From the NCBI RefSeq assembly GCF_040712315.1, contig NC_134013.1, positions 83,582,001 through 83,646,000 on the forward strand: a stretch of DNA of 64,000 nt. The letters run 5' to 3'. This stretch comes from Castanea sativa (taxonomy: Eukaryota; Streptophyta; Magnoliopsida; Fagales; Fagaceae). The first letter of the stretch is position 1. Every line of letters begins with the position of its first letter. Below are positions 12,601 to 24,516 of the stretch, one piece after another. The notes below the pieces were generated by a model. It saw only the letters and a program-made list of their open reading frames with translations. It was not told the origin of the DNA and made no database searches. Position numbers and translations under genes: made by a program.

Positions 12601-13217
12601 TGCATCTATATGCTCATATGACATGCCCAAGTCACGTAATATCTTCTTTGCTTCATAAGTTGACCTTGGAACCAAGTTATCTTTTGGTAAAACCTTTGTC
12701 AGCAATTCTAGCATCATATCAAGTCCCTTATTACTCAAGTTGGTCATTACCTTGACATTCAACATCTCAATAACAAACTTCAAGATACTATAATCAGTGC
12801 AACCCGGATACAACTCACGCTTTGCATCTTCCTCAAGTTTTTCAAAATGATGCACCTCCTCATCTTCGATTGCATTTCTTGGTTCCCCTCTAATTCGATC
12901 ACCTACCAAGGCATCAATACCACCCATATGATCACCATCCGACATTTCATTATCATGAATGTTCTCGTTCAATGAGGTTCTCCATGATTATACCAATTAA
13001 CGTAGGATTGCATAATCCCACGATGAAACAAATGGATACGCACAATTTGAAGAGATTGTCGATAGCAATTCACATAGTGAATACACGGACACGGAATATT
13101 ACCACTCAAGTCCACAACCGATCTTGCAAAATTAATAAATGTATTGACTCCTTCAATATATGGACGACTTAATCTGCCATCAGGTGTCTTAGCCATTGGC
13201 ATCCAACTTTTATCCAT
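9628..13217 (-). pseudogene. tnp2-type CACTA transposase (transposase-associated domain, Transposase_21, DUF4218, DUF4216), broken
   Basis: The transposase-associated zinc-binding domain comes first (13217-12969, MDKSWMPMAKTPDGRLSRPY, then CPCIHYVNC). A long open segment follows (12972-11014) with CKNDCALFWKEN, CPVCETPRYK, FGNMNNNYSMWPV and DVMHVEKNISESI, the Transposase_21 core running into DUF4218. The reading frame changes by one base where these two segments meet (12970). An intron probably runs from about 11016 to 10935. The DUF4218 tail (10832-10596) is preceded by an in-frame TAG near 10838. DUF4216 follows (10344-10072, FHTRDLDNRR, IWELEYV) and then an acidic C-terminus to 9628. Enzymes of this family cut the element ends. 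The breaks make this copy a likely pseudogene. Confidence 0.82.
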
Positions 13218-14517
13218 GTTTGACTACAATAAGGTAAATGCTACTTTAGTAAAATAAGAATAACTCATGTATAATGTATTCTAACATCTAAGACTATAAG
13301 CTACTTAGATAAAGCTCTATCTCATTCATGAATGCACAAGTATTGAAATCAAATAAAATATTATTCATCTAAGTCTAATCAACAATACTCATTCACATTT
13401 GAAAGAAATGAAAAACACTCCCAATATTAGTTTAACCCACCTTATAACACTATGCAAGCCACCCGCTTGCTCCAACACAACATACCACCACAAAACCAAT
13501 CACAAACATCACAAGTATAGAGTTTTACAAATATTGAAATCAAATAAAATACTATTCATCACATCTAATCAACAATACTCATTAACATTTGCAAGAAATG
13601 AAAAACACTCCCAATATTAGTTTAACCCACCTTATAACACCATGCAAGCCACCCGCTTGCTCCAACACACCCGTTTGCTCCAACACAACATACCACCACA
13701 AATCCAATTTCCAACATCACATGTATAAAGTTTTATAAGGTTTTCTACTAAAAGTTACTTACTTTGCTCAAGCTAAGCTTACAACTTTTAGAAAAAATCC
13801 AAAGTTATTGCAAACAATGTGTATTTAACCTGCAAAAGAAAAGTTAAATTTATAAGTACTTCAATCTTGAAAATGATCCTCTCATAATAAAAAGAAGCGA
13901 AGGCACTAGGCCAGGAGTGATCAATCACTAGTTTTTGCCAAAGGGACATTTTTCACAGCCAAACAGAGCATAACAGAAAACAGAGCCCCTATATTGAAAC
14001 AAGCAGTGCAAATATTTTTCTGGGTAATTAAACAACTTCTTCCATGCAAGTAGCTATTATAAATTACTGAAGAAACAAAATACCAAAAATCACACACCAT
14101 TGCATGTTTGATATAAATCTAAAATTCTTAACATGGAAACACTGAGCCATCACAGTACTTTCAGTTTCAACAATTCCAAAAGGGGTACATTGTATTGAAA
14201 TTGGGTATGTATATGTGAATGCAATGAGGTTAATCAATTGGGCAATGGCAGATTCAAGATCTAATTCAGAACAAAATTTCACTTCAAATTAGAAAAGAAA
14301 AAAATGGAATTAAAATCAAAATGAAAACACTGAGAGTGAACCCACTATTTTTCTTATAAAAAAAAAAACACATATTGATTTTGTTATTATATTTTAGAAG
14401 AAGAATCATCTTGTTGAACTAATTTTAGATCAAGCAGAAAAATTAACATCAAGCAATTAGAAACAAAAATTAACAAAAAAAAATTAACTCAAAAAGGAAA
14501 AAAAGAAAAGAAAAATA

Positions 14518-15045
14518 CCTGGAAGCGTCGTGATTGAAGCGTCGTCGGATGGTGCGAACTGAAGCGTCGCCGGCGATTGGGAGCTGAAGCGTCGCCGGCG
14601 TCTGAATCGTCGCGATGGACACCAAATCGGCGACGAATGGGAACCGTCGCCAGTAGAAACCGCCGATAGGAAGCGTCGCCGTAAAGCGGGCGTCGCCGTC
14701 TGGCGAGCGTCGCCGATCGTTCGGCCCAGCGTCGCCGATCCAAGCGAAGCGTCGCCGATCCTTCGGTTGCCGATCGATAAACTGAAGCGTCGTCGTCGTC
14801 GATAGAGTCGCCGTCCGAGATGGCGAAAGCGTCACCGATCTGAAGGGCGGAAGCGTCGGCCGATCTGAAGAAGCGAAGCGTCGCCAACGGCGAAGCGTCG
14901 CCGATCCAACTGAAGCGTCACCGATCCAACTGAAGCGTCGCCGATCCTTCAAAACTGAAGCGTCGCCGTCGCCGATAGGAACCGTCGCTGTCGCCGATAG
15001 GAACCGTCGCCGTTGCCGTCGCTGATTGTGTGTTGATCTGATGGT
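14518..15045 (-). repeat. GC-rich GAAGCGTCGCCGATC repeat block, probable leader/downstream control region of the CACTA element
   Basis: About 520 bases of GC- and CpG-rich DNA are made of many imperfect copies of a GAAGCGTCGCCGATC-like unit, in an element otherwise AT-rich. It sits just inside the 5' subterminal array. That is the position of the GC-rich untranslated first exon (downstream control region) of maize En/Spm, a known methylation target. The open frames across it are long only because the repeat lacks stops, so I do not call them genes. Confidence 0.65.
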
Positions 15046-15171
15046 TCAGTGTTTTTGGTTTGAAGGTTATTTGGTGTGGGAGGCTTTTGGGAGCTGAAAT
15101 AAAAGAGAGAAAGGACAAAAAAAGAGAGGCTTAAGTGATCTAATATCCTTAGGTCTTTAGCAACGAACCTT

Positions 15172-15597
15172 TTCTGTCGCTAATGCTTACTTCGTCGTCG
15201 CTAAAGGTATCAAGTTTTTATGCTTTGTTAAGGTTTTTAGTGATGAAATATATTTCGTCACTAAAGCATACTTTTAGTGACGAATTGTGATTTCGTCACT
15301 AAAAATATGTAAGTGCAAAACCTACAGTGACGAAATATTTCGTCACTAAAAATTTCAACTTTTAGTGACGAAATATTTCGTCACTATAGATTAATTAAAC
15401 TCGCGCCAAAGTTTCCCTCCCCTAGTGCCCATTTTTCAGATCACAATAGTGACGAAATTTATTTTTCGTCACTAAATGTTATAATTTTTTTCAGCTTTAG
15501 TGACGAAATGCATATTTCGTCACTAAAGCTGTATTTTTAGCGACGAAAAATATTTCCTCACTAATTTTCGTCATTAAAAATACATTTTGTTGTAGTG
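15172..15597 (-). repeat. Right CACTA subterminal repeat array and terminus
   Basis: About sixteen copies of TTTAGTGACGAAAT and its reverse occur, many as back-to-back palindromes such as AGTGACGAAATATTTCGTCA (near 15329). The array ends in TTTTGTTGTAGTG, the reverse of CACTACAACAAAA. This is the promoter-proximal end, because both genes read away from it. Confidence 0.88.
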
Positions 15598-17412
15598 AGT
15601 AGAAGTTAAATGCAAAAACTTAATTAATAATTGTGTTTTTCAAAACGCAAGAAAAATAAATTTTAAGTGATTGAAAAAATAGATATTAAAAGAAAGTTAA
15701 ATAATATGATTTAATTAATATTTAAATATAAAAAGGTGGAACTGCCTAAGGCCACACACAATTGCTACTGTCTTGTCCCATATGTAGCATTGACAGCACA
15801 CCCATAAAGCCTACAACCATGGTAATTTCTTGCCAAGCTCACATGTGCCCATGCTTAAGACAATCACAGGCCCAGCAGCCCACTTTTGTTGAACATGCAT
15901 ATGGATGCCTTGGGCCGTGACAACAAGCCACATAACCCACAATTTGATCATATGCATCCAGCCAGGCTTGGCAAGCATCACAAAGCCCAAGCCACGTACG
16001 TTACTTCTCACATTGCCTCAACATGGCAGCCTTGTCTTGTACACAATCAACACAACTCATGCACCCACAGGCCACAGCCTAACCATGGCCGAACCCATGA
16101 AAGGCTACCGCAACCCAGCACAATACATGCCATGCACATCACGCACAATGGCCTACAACTCTACAACCTTCCATGTAACAGCATCAACACAAGGCCACCA
16201 TCAAACCTTCAAGCCACCAATACTCGTGTAAACCATGCATTGCCAATTTGCCATGGAGCACCATCGCTTGCCTGGCCCATGGCACGATTCATGTGGTTAG
16301 CATAGGGTGCGAGGTTTGCCCACATGTTGCCATTGCACGCTGCTCAAGGACTTTACACAACTAGGGAACCTTTCAATTTAATGTTGGTTTTCTATTTATA
16401 TTTCTTCCATTAAGGAGTAATAGTAAGTTGTTCGTGCGATAATTCTGTGACATTTTATGTAAGATGGTTTTGGAAAATTTTGTACATCTATTATAAAGAA
16501 AAAGTAAAATAAAGTAAAGTCAAGTAAATTAGAGTAAATAAACATATATATTTTGAGATATTAAAAATTAGCTTAGTTACTTCACTGCATATTTGCAGCC
16601 TTTCCAAGATAAGATTTTTTTTAAAAAAAAAATCATAAAACCAAAAATAAAAGCAAAACAGTAATAGGACCATGAAAATCGAATCATTTGTATTGTGTTC
16701 ACAAATTGCATATTATGAAATGAAAATATGTCAAACTCTCTCACTGTCTTCCACTCATTGATAATGTGATATTAAGATATAGTGTGGGTAAGTGCATATG
16801 CTTGTGTCTTATAGATGATTTAAAACTATGGTAAAATATAATTTTACATTGTACACTAAATATTCTCTCGACTTATATACCCTAAACAAAAAATATCCAA
16901 TCATATTACCCAAACCTAAATAATATTTAAGCCCATAATTTAAAAAGAAAAAAGAAAGAAAAATTACTCGTAGGGGTTTTGGCAGCTTGATGGTAGGGGT
17001 ATAACGAAAGTGGCAGCCCTTCAAATTCTTCTTTCTCTCTCTAGCTTACAAATACTTTGTCAATCTCGGGTTTTTTATTTTGGTAATAGTGAAATAGAAC
17101 AAGTAGGAGAAGTTAAAATCATATAAACGTGTACTATGCTGCTGGTTTTTTTTTATTTTAATTATGATTTTTATCAACTTAGAAATTATAGGAGAAGAAA
17201 AATTAAATCTTTTTTTTAATCTTTTTTTTTTTTTGCAATTTGATGAAAATACTTGGCGCAATCACAACTTTTAAGCCCAATTTTTATTATATAATATATG
17301 ATATGATATATTGATTATTCATAGTTAATTGTCATAGAATTGTTCACCAAACAAAGTTTTTAATGACTGATCACAAATGGACTTCTAATTGGATGGTCTT
17401 TATTTATCACTC

Positions 17413-17470
<58 letters not shown>

Positions 17471-17502
17471 AACAATAAATCTAGATAAATGATAATATAA
17501 TA
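15598..17502. other. Intergenic DNA
   Basis: 15730-16330 is CA-rich with long stop-free stretches in two plus frames. Their His/Thr/Pro-rich translation matches no family I recognise. The rest is AT-rich. A (TTA)n microsatellite occupies about 17412-17470, just before the retrotransposon. Confidence 0.5.
17412..17470. repeat. (TTA)n microsatellite
   Basis: About nineteen TTA units are visible. It lies next to the insertion point of the Gypsy element at 17508. Confidence 0.9.
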
Positions 17503-17507
17503 ATAAT

Positions 17508-18291
17508 TGTGGGGAGTCCGAGGACCGAGTATGTACTGAGGGGGGCCCAAGGACCGAGGATGAAATTTAAAAGCCGCAGTATGGAGTGCCAATTCCATGG
17601 CCCACAAGCCACGGGCCCGAGGAAGAGGGTTGCTCGGGCAGATGAAGGGGTACATCAGAAATACTTTGAGGCGTACCAAGTAGAGACTAAAAGTTGAAAG
17701 AAGATTTTCCAGTTTGGGATAGCCTATAGCCTTTGCATTAAATGCCCTGCGCCTGGCCTCCTGGCCGCATTAAATGGTAAGTAACAGCTTTATTAGCTGC
17801 ATTGATGAGGAAGTGATCTGAGCAATGCAAACCACAGCTAAGCAGGCTCCTTCCACTACCTTCTTCAAACAAAAAATGTGACAAGTGTTATAAAATAAGA
17901 CTGGTTAGGTGAGAAATGGATGGTTGAGATGCGAGGAAGGGAGGAGTACATATATACAAGAAAAAGGGACTGTAGGAGGAGGACACGTAGAAACCAGGAA
18001 AAATATCAAGACGAAAAAGAAGAGAGAAAACAAGAAGAACATTGTGAGAAGAGAGTAGCGAATAGTACTGTGTTATTGTAGCATAAACTTCCTCAGGAAG
18101 GCTTGAAGGGAGCAATTGACTCATTTAATCTAAGTACTTTGCCTTCTTCTTTCTTGTCTGACTCTCAGAATGGGCCAATTCTTTGTTGTGTTGTTCCCTT
18201 TCTACAAATTTTTTGTTTTGGGCCTTGAATGAACTGATTCAGCCACTATTCTAAGTGGGTCGTGGGCTTCTAGATTTTTATTGTCCTTACA
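17508..18291 (+). repeat. 5' LTR of element A
   Basis: The 784-bp LTR begins TGTGGGGAG and ends CCTTACA. A TATA-like ACATATATACAAG (near 17948) is a candidate promoter. The 3' copy has lost a 'cacgggcc' segment and begins TATGGGG instead of TGTGGGG. Confidence 0.93.
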
Positions 18292-18293
18292 AT

Positions 18294-18310
18294 TGGCGCC
18301 ATTTGTGGGA
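18294..18310 (+). other. Primer binding site of element A
   Basis: TGGCGCCATTTGTGGGA begins two bases after the LTR. The start TGG matches the CCA end of a tRNA. The younger element has almost the same site (TGGCGCCGTCTGTGGGG). The tRNA was not identified. Confidence 0.75.
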
Positions 18311-18344
18311 CCAACTGAGGCTAGTGGATATGTCCTGAGTGTTC

Positions 18345-19740
18345 ATGGCTAGCGTAGGCCAGGACAGGGAAGAATCGGTTGGTTCACAAAGGGAGAACCA
18401 ATTTGTTAATATGGAGCGAAGGAGAGATAGGCAACGCACCCCAAGCATTGTGGTAGAGTCTTACCACACTGAGCGCCCTGAGTGGAGCCATTTGAGGCTG
18501 GAAGTCATGCGTCTCATGACCAGGAAACACGCAAGTTGTAGTTAAAGATAGATCGTTTACACAAGAAGTTGAAGCACAGAGAGTGTGACAGAAGGAGACC
18601 TTCTCCCTCGTCAAGTGAAGGTTCTAAGGATAGTAGGGATCTCAAGTATCGTCAGAGATCCAGAACCTCATCTAGTGAGTCCTATTCTGTTTCTTCTCGT
18701 AGGGATAGGTTGAGGAAAGGTGGTGATAAGCATGAGAAAGGATCTTCTCACCATAGCATGGGGAATGATGCAATGAGTAAAGCCCTATAGCAGATTTCTA
18801 AGTCACCCTTTGTTAGGAGGATCAACAAGGCCAAGCTCCCTCGTCGTTTTTTCTCAGCCAGCGTTCACCTTTTATAATGGGAGGACTGACCCCGTGGAGC
18901 ATGTTAGCCACTTTAACCAGAAGATGGTAGTTCATTCTGGTAATGAGGCTCTGATGTGTAAAGTTTTTCCTTCTAGCCTTGGACCGACAACTATGCGTTG
19001 GTTTGATGCCTTGGTTAGAGGGATCAATAGGGTCCTTTAAGGAGTTGACAAGGGCATTTGGGGCTAGGTTCATAATGTGCAGTATAGTCCCCAAGCCAGT
19101 GGACATGTTGTTATCCATGGCAATGAGGGAAGGGGAGACACTCAAGACCTATTCTGATAGGTATTGGAAAACTTATAATAAGATAGATGGTGACTTTGAA
19201 GATGTAGGCGTGAAGACCTTTAAGGTGGGGCTCCCTACCGAGCATGAATTGAGGAAATCATTGACAATGAAAACTGCTTCAAACATGCGCCAGCTTATGG
19301 ATCGCATAGATAAGTATAAGCGGGTTGAAGAGGATCAGATGCAAGGTAAAGGCAAAGCTAAAATGTTTCCAGAGAGGAAGGATCCTCGGGGAGGAGGATA
19401 TCAGGGTAATTACCCTAGAAGGGATTTCCGTAACCAGACGTCATCCACAAGGGCTTAATTGGTCAATTCTTTGTTTAAAGAGCCGGTGTATCAAATACTG
19501 GAGAAAAATACAAAATGAGCCCTAATTCAAGTGGCCCAATAGGATGGGTGGAGATGCGTCTAGGAGAAACTAGAGCCTCTATTGCCGCTACCACTAGGAT
19601 AAGGGGCATACCACGGAGGGCTACAAGACCCTGTGTGATTACCTCAACCAATTGGTGAGGGTTGGGAAACTCAACCAGTTCTTACATCAGCCCGTGAGAC
19701 AGTTTGGGCACTCCGGGGCTGAGTTGCAAAAGGGCAATGT
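18345..19740 (+). pseudogene. gag of element A, degenerate
   Basis: The start at 18345 (MASVGQD) corresponds to the intact gag start of the younger element (MAGLGSH). A Ser/Arg-rich region, the matrix/capsid-like core (TDPVEHVSHFNQKMVVHSGN, then LKTYSDRYWKTYNKIDGDF) and VGLPTEHELRKSLT can be followed through stops and at least two frame changes (around 18543, 18787, 18850, 19040 and 19456). The zinc-knuckle region near 19590 is badly damaged. Gag would form the particle around the RNA. Confidence 0.8.
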
Positions 19741-22700
19741 TCCTTGGCTGGCATTAGGCACCATCAACATGATTTTTGCCAAGCCAAGAGCTGATCTTGG
19801 GCCTTGTTCTTGGGTCATGTCCGTGGGTGAAGACCCTGATGTAAAGGCCGTGAAGGCCAGGAATCACGTCGCTAAAAGGGCTAAGGGGATAACCATCCCT
19901 ATCCTAGATTTTTCTAAAGAGGATAAAGATGGAACATGTCAACCACATGGTGACGTTTTAGTGGTTACTATTAGGATCGATGGATACGATGTAAAGAGAG
20001 TCCTAATTGATTAGGGAAGCAGATCAAAAATCATGTACCTCGATTTGTACAACAGGTTGAATTTAAGGTCCGAGGATCTAGAAAGGTATTACTCACCATT
20101 GGTTGGTTTTGATGGAAAAGTGGTGGTCCCCCAGGGAATGATCAGGTTACCGGTTTAAGCTGAGGACGAAGAGGTTCAAGTCAACTTTATCACCATTAAA
20201 GCTTATTCCCCTTACACGGCTATCCTGGCCAAGCCATGGTTACATGCAATGGGTGCGGTCTCGTCAACTTTGCACTTGAAATTTTAGTATCCTACTCAAG
20301 GGAGAATGGGAGAATTACTCAGCAGCCAGGCAATGGCTAGGAAGTGTTTGGTGTCTGCAATTACCCGGCCTCCCGAGGATTCTGGTGTAGAGGCGGGGGA
20401 GGAAGCTCCATAGCAATTAAAGGTCCTTGTAGAGGGACAAGGGATTGGGGCAGGCAGAGAGTCATCCAAGGACCTAGAGAGGGTGGTAATAGATGAGGAT
20501 CTAGGAAGGTATTTTTAGGTGGGGTCTCAGTTGCTAGATTTGGAGAAAGTAGAGTTGGTGAAGTTTTTGGAAGCCAACATCGATGTTTTTGCCTGGACCA
20601 TTTATGATGACCCAAGGATTGACCTTGGATTTATTTGTCATCAATTGAATGTAAATCCAGAGGCTATGCCATGCAAACAGCCTCTTCAGTGTGCGTCCTG
20701 GGATCACGCCGAGGTAGTAAGGATGGAAGTGAACAAGTTGAAGCAGGCTGGACCTATAAAGAAAATCTTCTATCCCAAGTGGTTGGCCAACACTGTGGTA
20801 GTTAAAAAGAAGAATGGCAAGTGGCGAGTCTATGTAGACTTTGCTAATCTGAACAAGGTATGTCTAAAGGATTCCTTCCCCATCCCTAGAATTGATCAGT
20901 TGGTGGATGCTACCGCGGGGCATCCTCAGATGAGTTTCTTAGACGCCTTCCAGGGTTATCATTAGATACCCTTATCATTGCCTGATCAGGAGAAGACAGC
21001 TTTCCGTGCTCCCAATGGAAATTACCATTACCGTGTGATGCCTTTTGGCCTCAAGAATGCGGGATCCGCGTATCAAAGAATGGTGACCCGAAGAAATATG
21101 GAGGCCTATATTGATGATATGGTTATAAAGAGCAAGCGTGTGGAGGATCACTTAATGGACTTAGGAGAGATATCTCAGTGTTAAGAGAACACAAGTTGCG
21201 CTTGAATTTCTCCAAGTGTTCTTTTGGGGTTAACTAGGGGAGATTTCTAGGCTACATGATCACACACTGGGGAATCAAAGTCAATCCTGAGCATATCAAA
21301 GCTATTAACAGCTTACATCTACCTCAGAACCCTAAAGAGGTGCAAAAACTTATTGGAATGACTGCAACCTTGAATAGGTTCATCTCTCGATCCGCAAACA
21401 GGTGTCGTCATTTTTTCCAACTCCTCTATAAGTGGAAAGATTTTCAGTGGACTGAGGAATGTATAACAGCTTTTAATGATCTTAAACAGTACTTGCCAAG
21501 TCCTCTAATACTTTCCAGGCCTGAAAGGGAAGAAGTGTTGTATGCTTACTTGGCAGTCACAGACTATGTTGTTAGTCTCGTCTTGGTTAGAAGCAAAGAT
21601 GGGGTCCAGAGGCCGGTGTACTATGTTAGTAAGTCCTTACAGGAGGCTGAGACACACTATTTACCTTTGGAGAAGGCAGTTTTGGCCATAGTACATGTCA
21701 CGAGGAAGTTACCCCATTATTTTCAGGCCCACACTATGGTGGTGCTCACACAACTCCCTTTGCAGGCTCTTCTGAGGAAGTCCAACTATACGGGCAGAAT
21801 TGCTAAGTGGGGAACCATGCTTGGAACATATGATGTCAAATATATGTCTCGGACTGCCATAAAGGGGCAAGTTCTGGTAGACTTTGTAGCGAAGTTTACT
21901 TAAGGTGTAGTGGAGAAGGAAGATAAAGGATTGGGAATGGTGATTGCGTCGGCCACTGTTGTTATCCCTTGGGAGGTTTATGCCGATGAGGCATCTAACA
22001 GAAAAGGAGCAGGAGGGATTGTGTTAGTCACTCCCAAGAAGTTAGTAATGGAGAAATCATTGCGGTCGCGTTTCCTAGCTACTAACAACGAGGCTGAATA
22101 TGAAGCCCTGTTAGTAGGAGTAGTAATGGTCAAGCAATTAGGGGGAGATGTGGTGGAGTTATATTCTGATTCTAGGTTGATGGTGGGTCAGGTCAATAGA
22201 GAGTTTGAGGCACGGGATTAGAGAATGCAGGGATACCTTGTTAGAGTACAGTGTGTTCGGGCTCAATTTAAGAGCTTTGCATTGAGGCAAATCCCTAGGG
22301 GCAGAATTCCCATGCGGATTCTTTGGCCATGCTAGCCACTTCTTTGGGTCAGGGCTTCCTCGGGTTGTCATAATTGAGGACATGGTTAGCTCTAGTCTCA
22401 CAAGAGAGCCTGTGGTCAGGGTGCGTAGCATGCAAGTGGGACCAAGCTGGATGGACCCTAAAATAGCTTTTTTGAAGCAGGGAGTATTGCCCGAGGACAA
22501 GGTTGAAGCAAAAAAGGTGCATAGGAGTGCTCCCCACTATTGGTTATCTAAAGAGCAAAAGTTATACAAGCGTTCTTACTCAGGACCATATTTATTGTGT
22601 GTGCATCTTGAGGCAATGGAGCCCTTATTGGAAGAGTTGCATGAGGGCATATGTGGGAGTCACACAGGTGGAAGGTCTTTAGCCCACAGGGCCCTCATCT

Positions 22701-23685
22701 CGGGGTATTGGTGGCTGAGCATGCAAAAAGCCTCCCAGGACTATGCGAAGAAATGTGACTAGTGTCAGAGATATGCACCAAATATCCATCAACCAGAGGG
22801 AATCCTAAACCTATTGTCCAACCCTTGGCTATTTGCTCGGTGGGACTTGGATATCGTCGGACCTTTTCCTTAGGCTATAGGCAACTGAAGATGGCTCCTC
22901 GTCAGCACGGATTACTTTACTTAATGGATGGAAGCGAGCCACTTGCAAACATTAGAGATGTAGATGCTAAGAGATTCGTCTGGAAAAATATTGTTACCAA
23001 ATTTGGAGTTCCGCATACACTAATCTTGGATAATGGCCTTCAATTTGACAGCAAAGCCTTTCAAAGATACTATGGAGATCTAGGGATTAGAAACGGGTAC
23101 TCTACACCTACCTATCCCCAAGGAAATGGATAGGCTGAGGCTACCAACAAGGTTATCGTGGTTGGACTGAAGAAAATGTTGGATGATGCTAAAGGAAAAT
23201 GGGTGGACGAGCTGCCCCATGTGTTATGGACCTATCACACCACACCCCGTAGATCAATAGAGGAGACCCCTTTTTCAATGGTATACAGGGTAGAAGCTAT
23301 GATCCCCTTTAAGTCAGAATTCCCGATCTTGAAATCTGATCAGTTTGGTATTGAAGAGAATGATCGTCTGCTCCTCGGCAACCTAGATTTTGCCAAGGAG
23401 AGAAAAGAGGTGGCCGCTGTGAAGATGGCATGTTATCAACAAAAACTTAAACAAGGGTATGATAAGGGAGTGAGGTTGAGACCATTGGCCCCAAGAGACC
23501 TGGTACTAAGGAAGGTAGTGGGAATAACAAAGAGTCTAGCCTGGGGAAAATTGGGCCCTAATTGGGAAGGACTGTATAGGATCACTTCTGTCGCTGAAAT
23601 TGGGGCTTACTATCTGGAGGATTTGGACGAAAATGTAATTCCTCACCCATGGAATGTAAACAATCTACGGTGTTATTATTATTAA
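19741..23685 (+). pseudogene. pol of element A (protease, RT, RNase H, second RNase H, integrase), degenerate
   Basis: The protease motif is VLID followed by a stop and GS at 20000-20020. RT runs from about 20540, with FPIPRIDQLVDAT, the partly deleted PFGLKNAGSAYQRM region and the catalytic AYIDDM at 21100. The first RNase H is at 21530-21760 (VYYVSKSLQEAE). A second RNase H (21970-22220) shows VYADEAS, NNEAEYEALL and LYSDSRL. Integrase (22560-23500) has LILDNGLQFDSKAF and a C-terminus ending PWNVNNLRCYYY. At least thirteen stops or frame breaks occur. Seven stops are Gln codons turned to TAG/TAA when compared with the younger element. The UAG at 20411 is different; see the separate entry. 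Confidence 0.85.
20411..20419 (+). promoter_or_regulatory. Candidate leaky stop UAG-CAA-UUA at the protease/RT junction of element A
   Basis: An in-frame TAG is followed directly by CAA TTA, the exact tobacco-mosaic-virus readthrough context (UAG CAR YYA). The younger element has TAG CAG TTA at the aligned place. The frame continues on both sides, so a readthrough ribosome would add RT, RNase H and integrase to the gag-protease product. Function is inferred and not shown. Confidence 0.6.
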
Positions 23686-23770
23686 TAATACAATCTCTTT
23701 TTCCACTTACGTTTTGATTATGTTCTTTTCTTCTTGTTCATATGTATATTGAAATGATCACCTGAAAGAA

Positions 23771-24012
23771 TATTCAAGTGTTAAACAGAACCTAGGCCTT
23801 GACTAGCTCCTCGGGTCACAAGCCTAGGGTAAATTGACTTATCATGAAAATATTCTAAGTGTTAAATAGAACCTAAGCCTTGTCTGGCTCCTCGGGTTAC
23901 AAGCCTAGGGTAAATTAACACTATCATAAAATATTCTAAGTGTTAAACGGAACCTAGGTCTTGACTGGATCCTCGAGTCACAAGCCTAGGGTGAATTAAT
24001 AGTGTCATGGAA
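23771..24012 (+). repeat. About 81-bp tandem repeat in the 3' UTR of element A, three copies
   Basis: Copies start at 23771, 23851 and 23932, with a degraded fourth start at 24013. Each carries 'aagtgttaaa', 'gaacctag' and 'ctcctcgggt' followed by 'aagcctaggg'. The array lies between pol and the antisense gene, the same place as the 151-bp array of element B, but the unit is different. Confidence 0.85.
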
Positions 24013-24516
24013 TGTTCTAAGTGTGAGATAAAAATCAGACTAGGAATGGGTCTTCAATGTCCAAATAAAGGGCAGAATGATCCGTGCAAAGGATTACGTA
24101 TGTTATTAGTAAGGTTAACTGCCTTGAGGGGCACCTTGGATCTAAAGGTTTAACTTGGTAAGTCCACTTGTTAATCCCGAGCCAAATTTAAAGAATGTAT
24201 AAGTTTGAATGTTTGTTAAATTTTGTGAGTTAGTTTGTCAATTAAGGTCCAAGCCGTGTCAGATTACATGGGAGGATAAAGGATATGTCATGAATAAGTT
24301 ATAAGTAAGAGTCATAAAGATAATGATAAGGAAGGATAAGGCTGTAAAGCGTAAACTAATAAGTATAATTCAAATAGCATAGATAGCAAGGACACACAAC
24401 GTAAACTCTGATTACTTTTTCATTAGTGTTTAACAATTAAGTACAAGTAGTTCAAAAAGGGGGGGGGGGGAACTAAGTACAAAATTGACCAGGTAACCTC
24501 TAAGTACAAGGTGGAG

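Larger units (their letters stand above)
6281..15597 (-). mobile_element. CACTA (En/Spm-type) DNA transposon, about 9.3 kb
   Basis: The right end reads, on the minus strand, CACTACAACAAAATG from 15597, a canonical CACTA terminus. Both ends hold dense arrays of a TTTAGTGACGAAA motif in both orientations. Between them, on the minus strand, lie a GC-rich leader block, a tnp2-type transposase (13217 down to 9628) and a tnpA-like gene (9382 down to 7241), the gene set of autonomous CACTA elements. The left terminal CACTACAA is not recognisable, so that end is eroded or truncated and no 3-bp target duplication can be confirmed. The genes carry frameshifts and at least one stop, so this copy is probably not autonomous. 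Confidence 0.88.

Noticed and set aside
14470..15118. Several overlapping minus-strand open frames rich in Arg, Asp and Ser
   Set aside because: They are by-products of the stop-poor GC-rich repeat GAAGCGTCGCCGATC. All three frames are open and none resembles a protein family.
15886..16305. Plus-strand open frames of 139 and 108 codons, His/Thr/Pro-rich
   Set aside because: CA-rich low-complexity DNA open in two frames at once; no domain, no promoter and no codon pattern of a gene.
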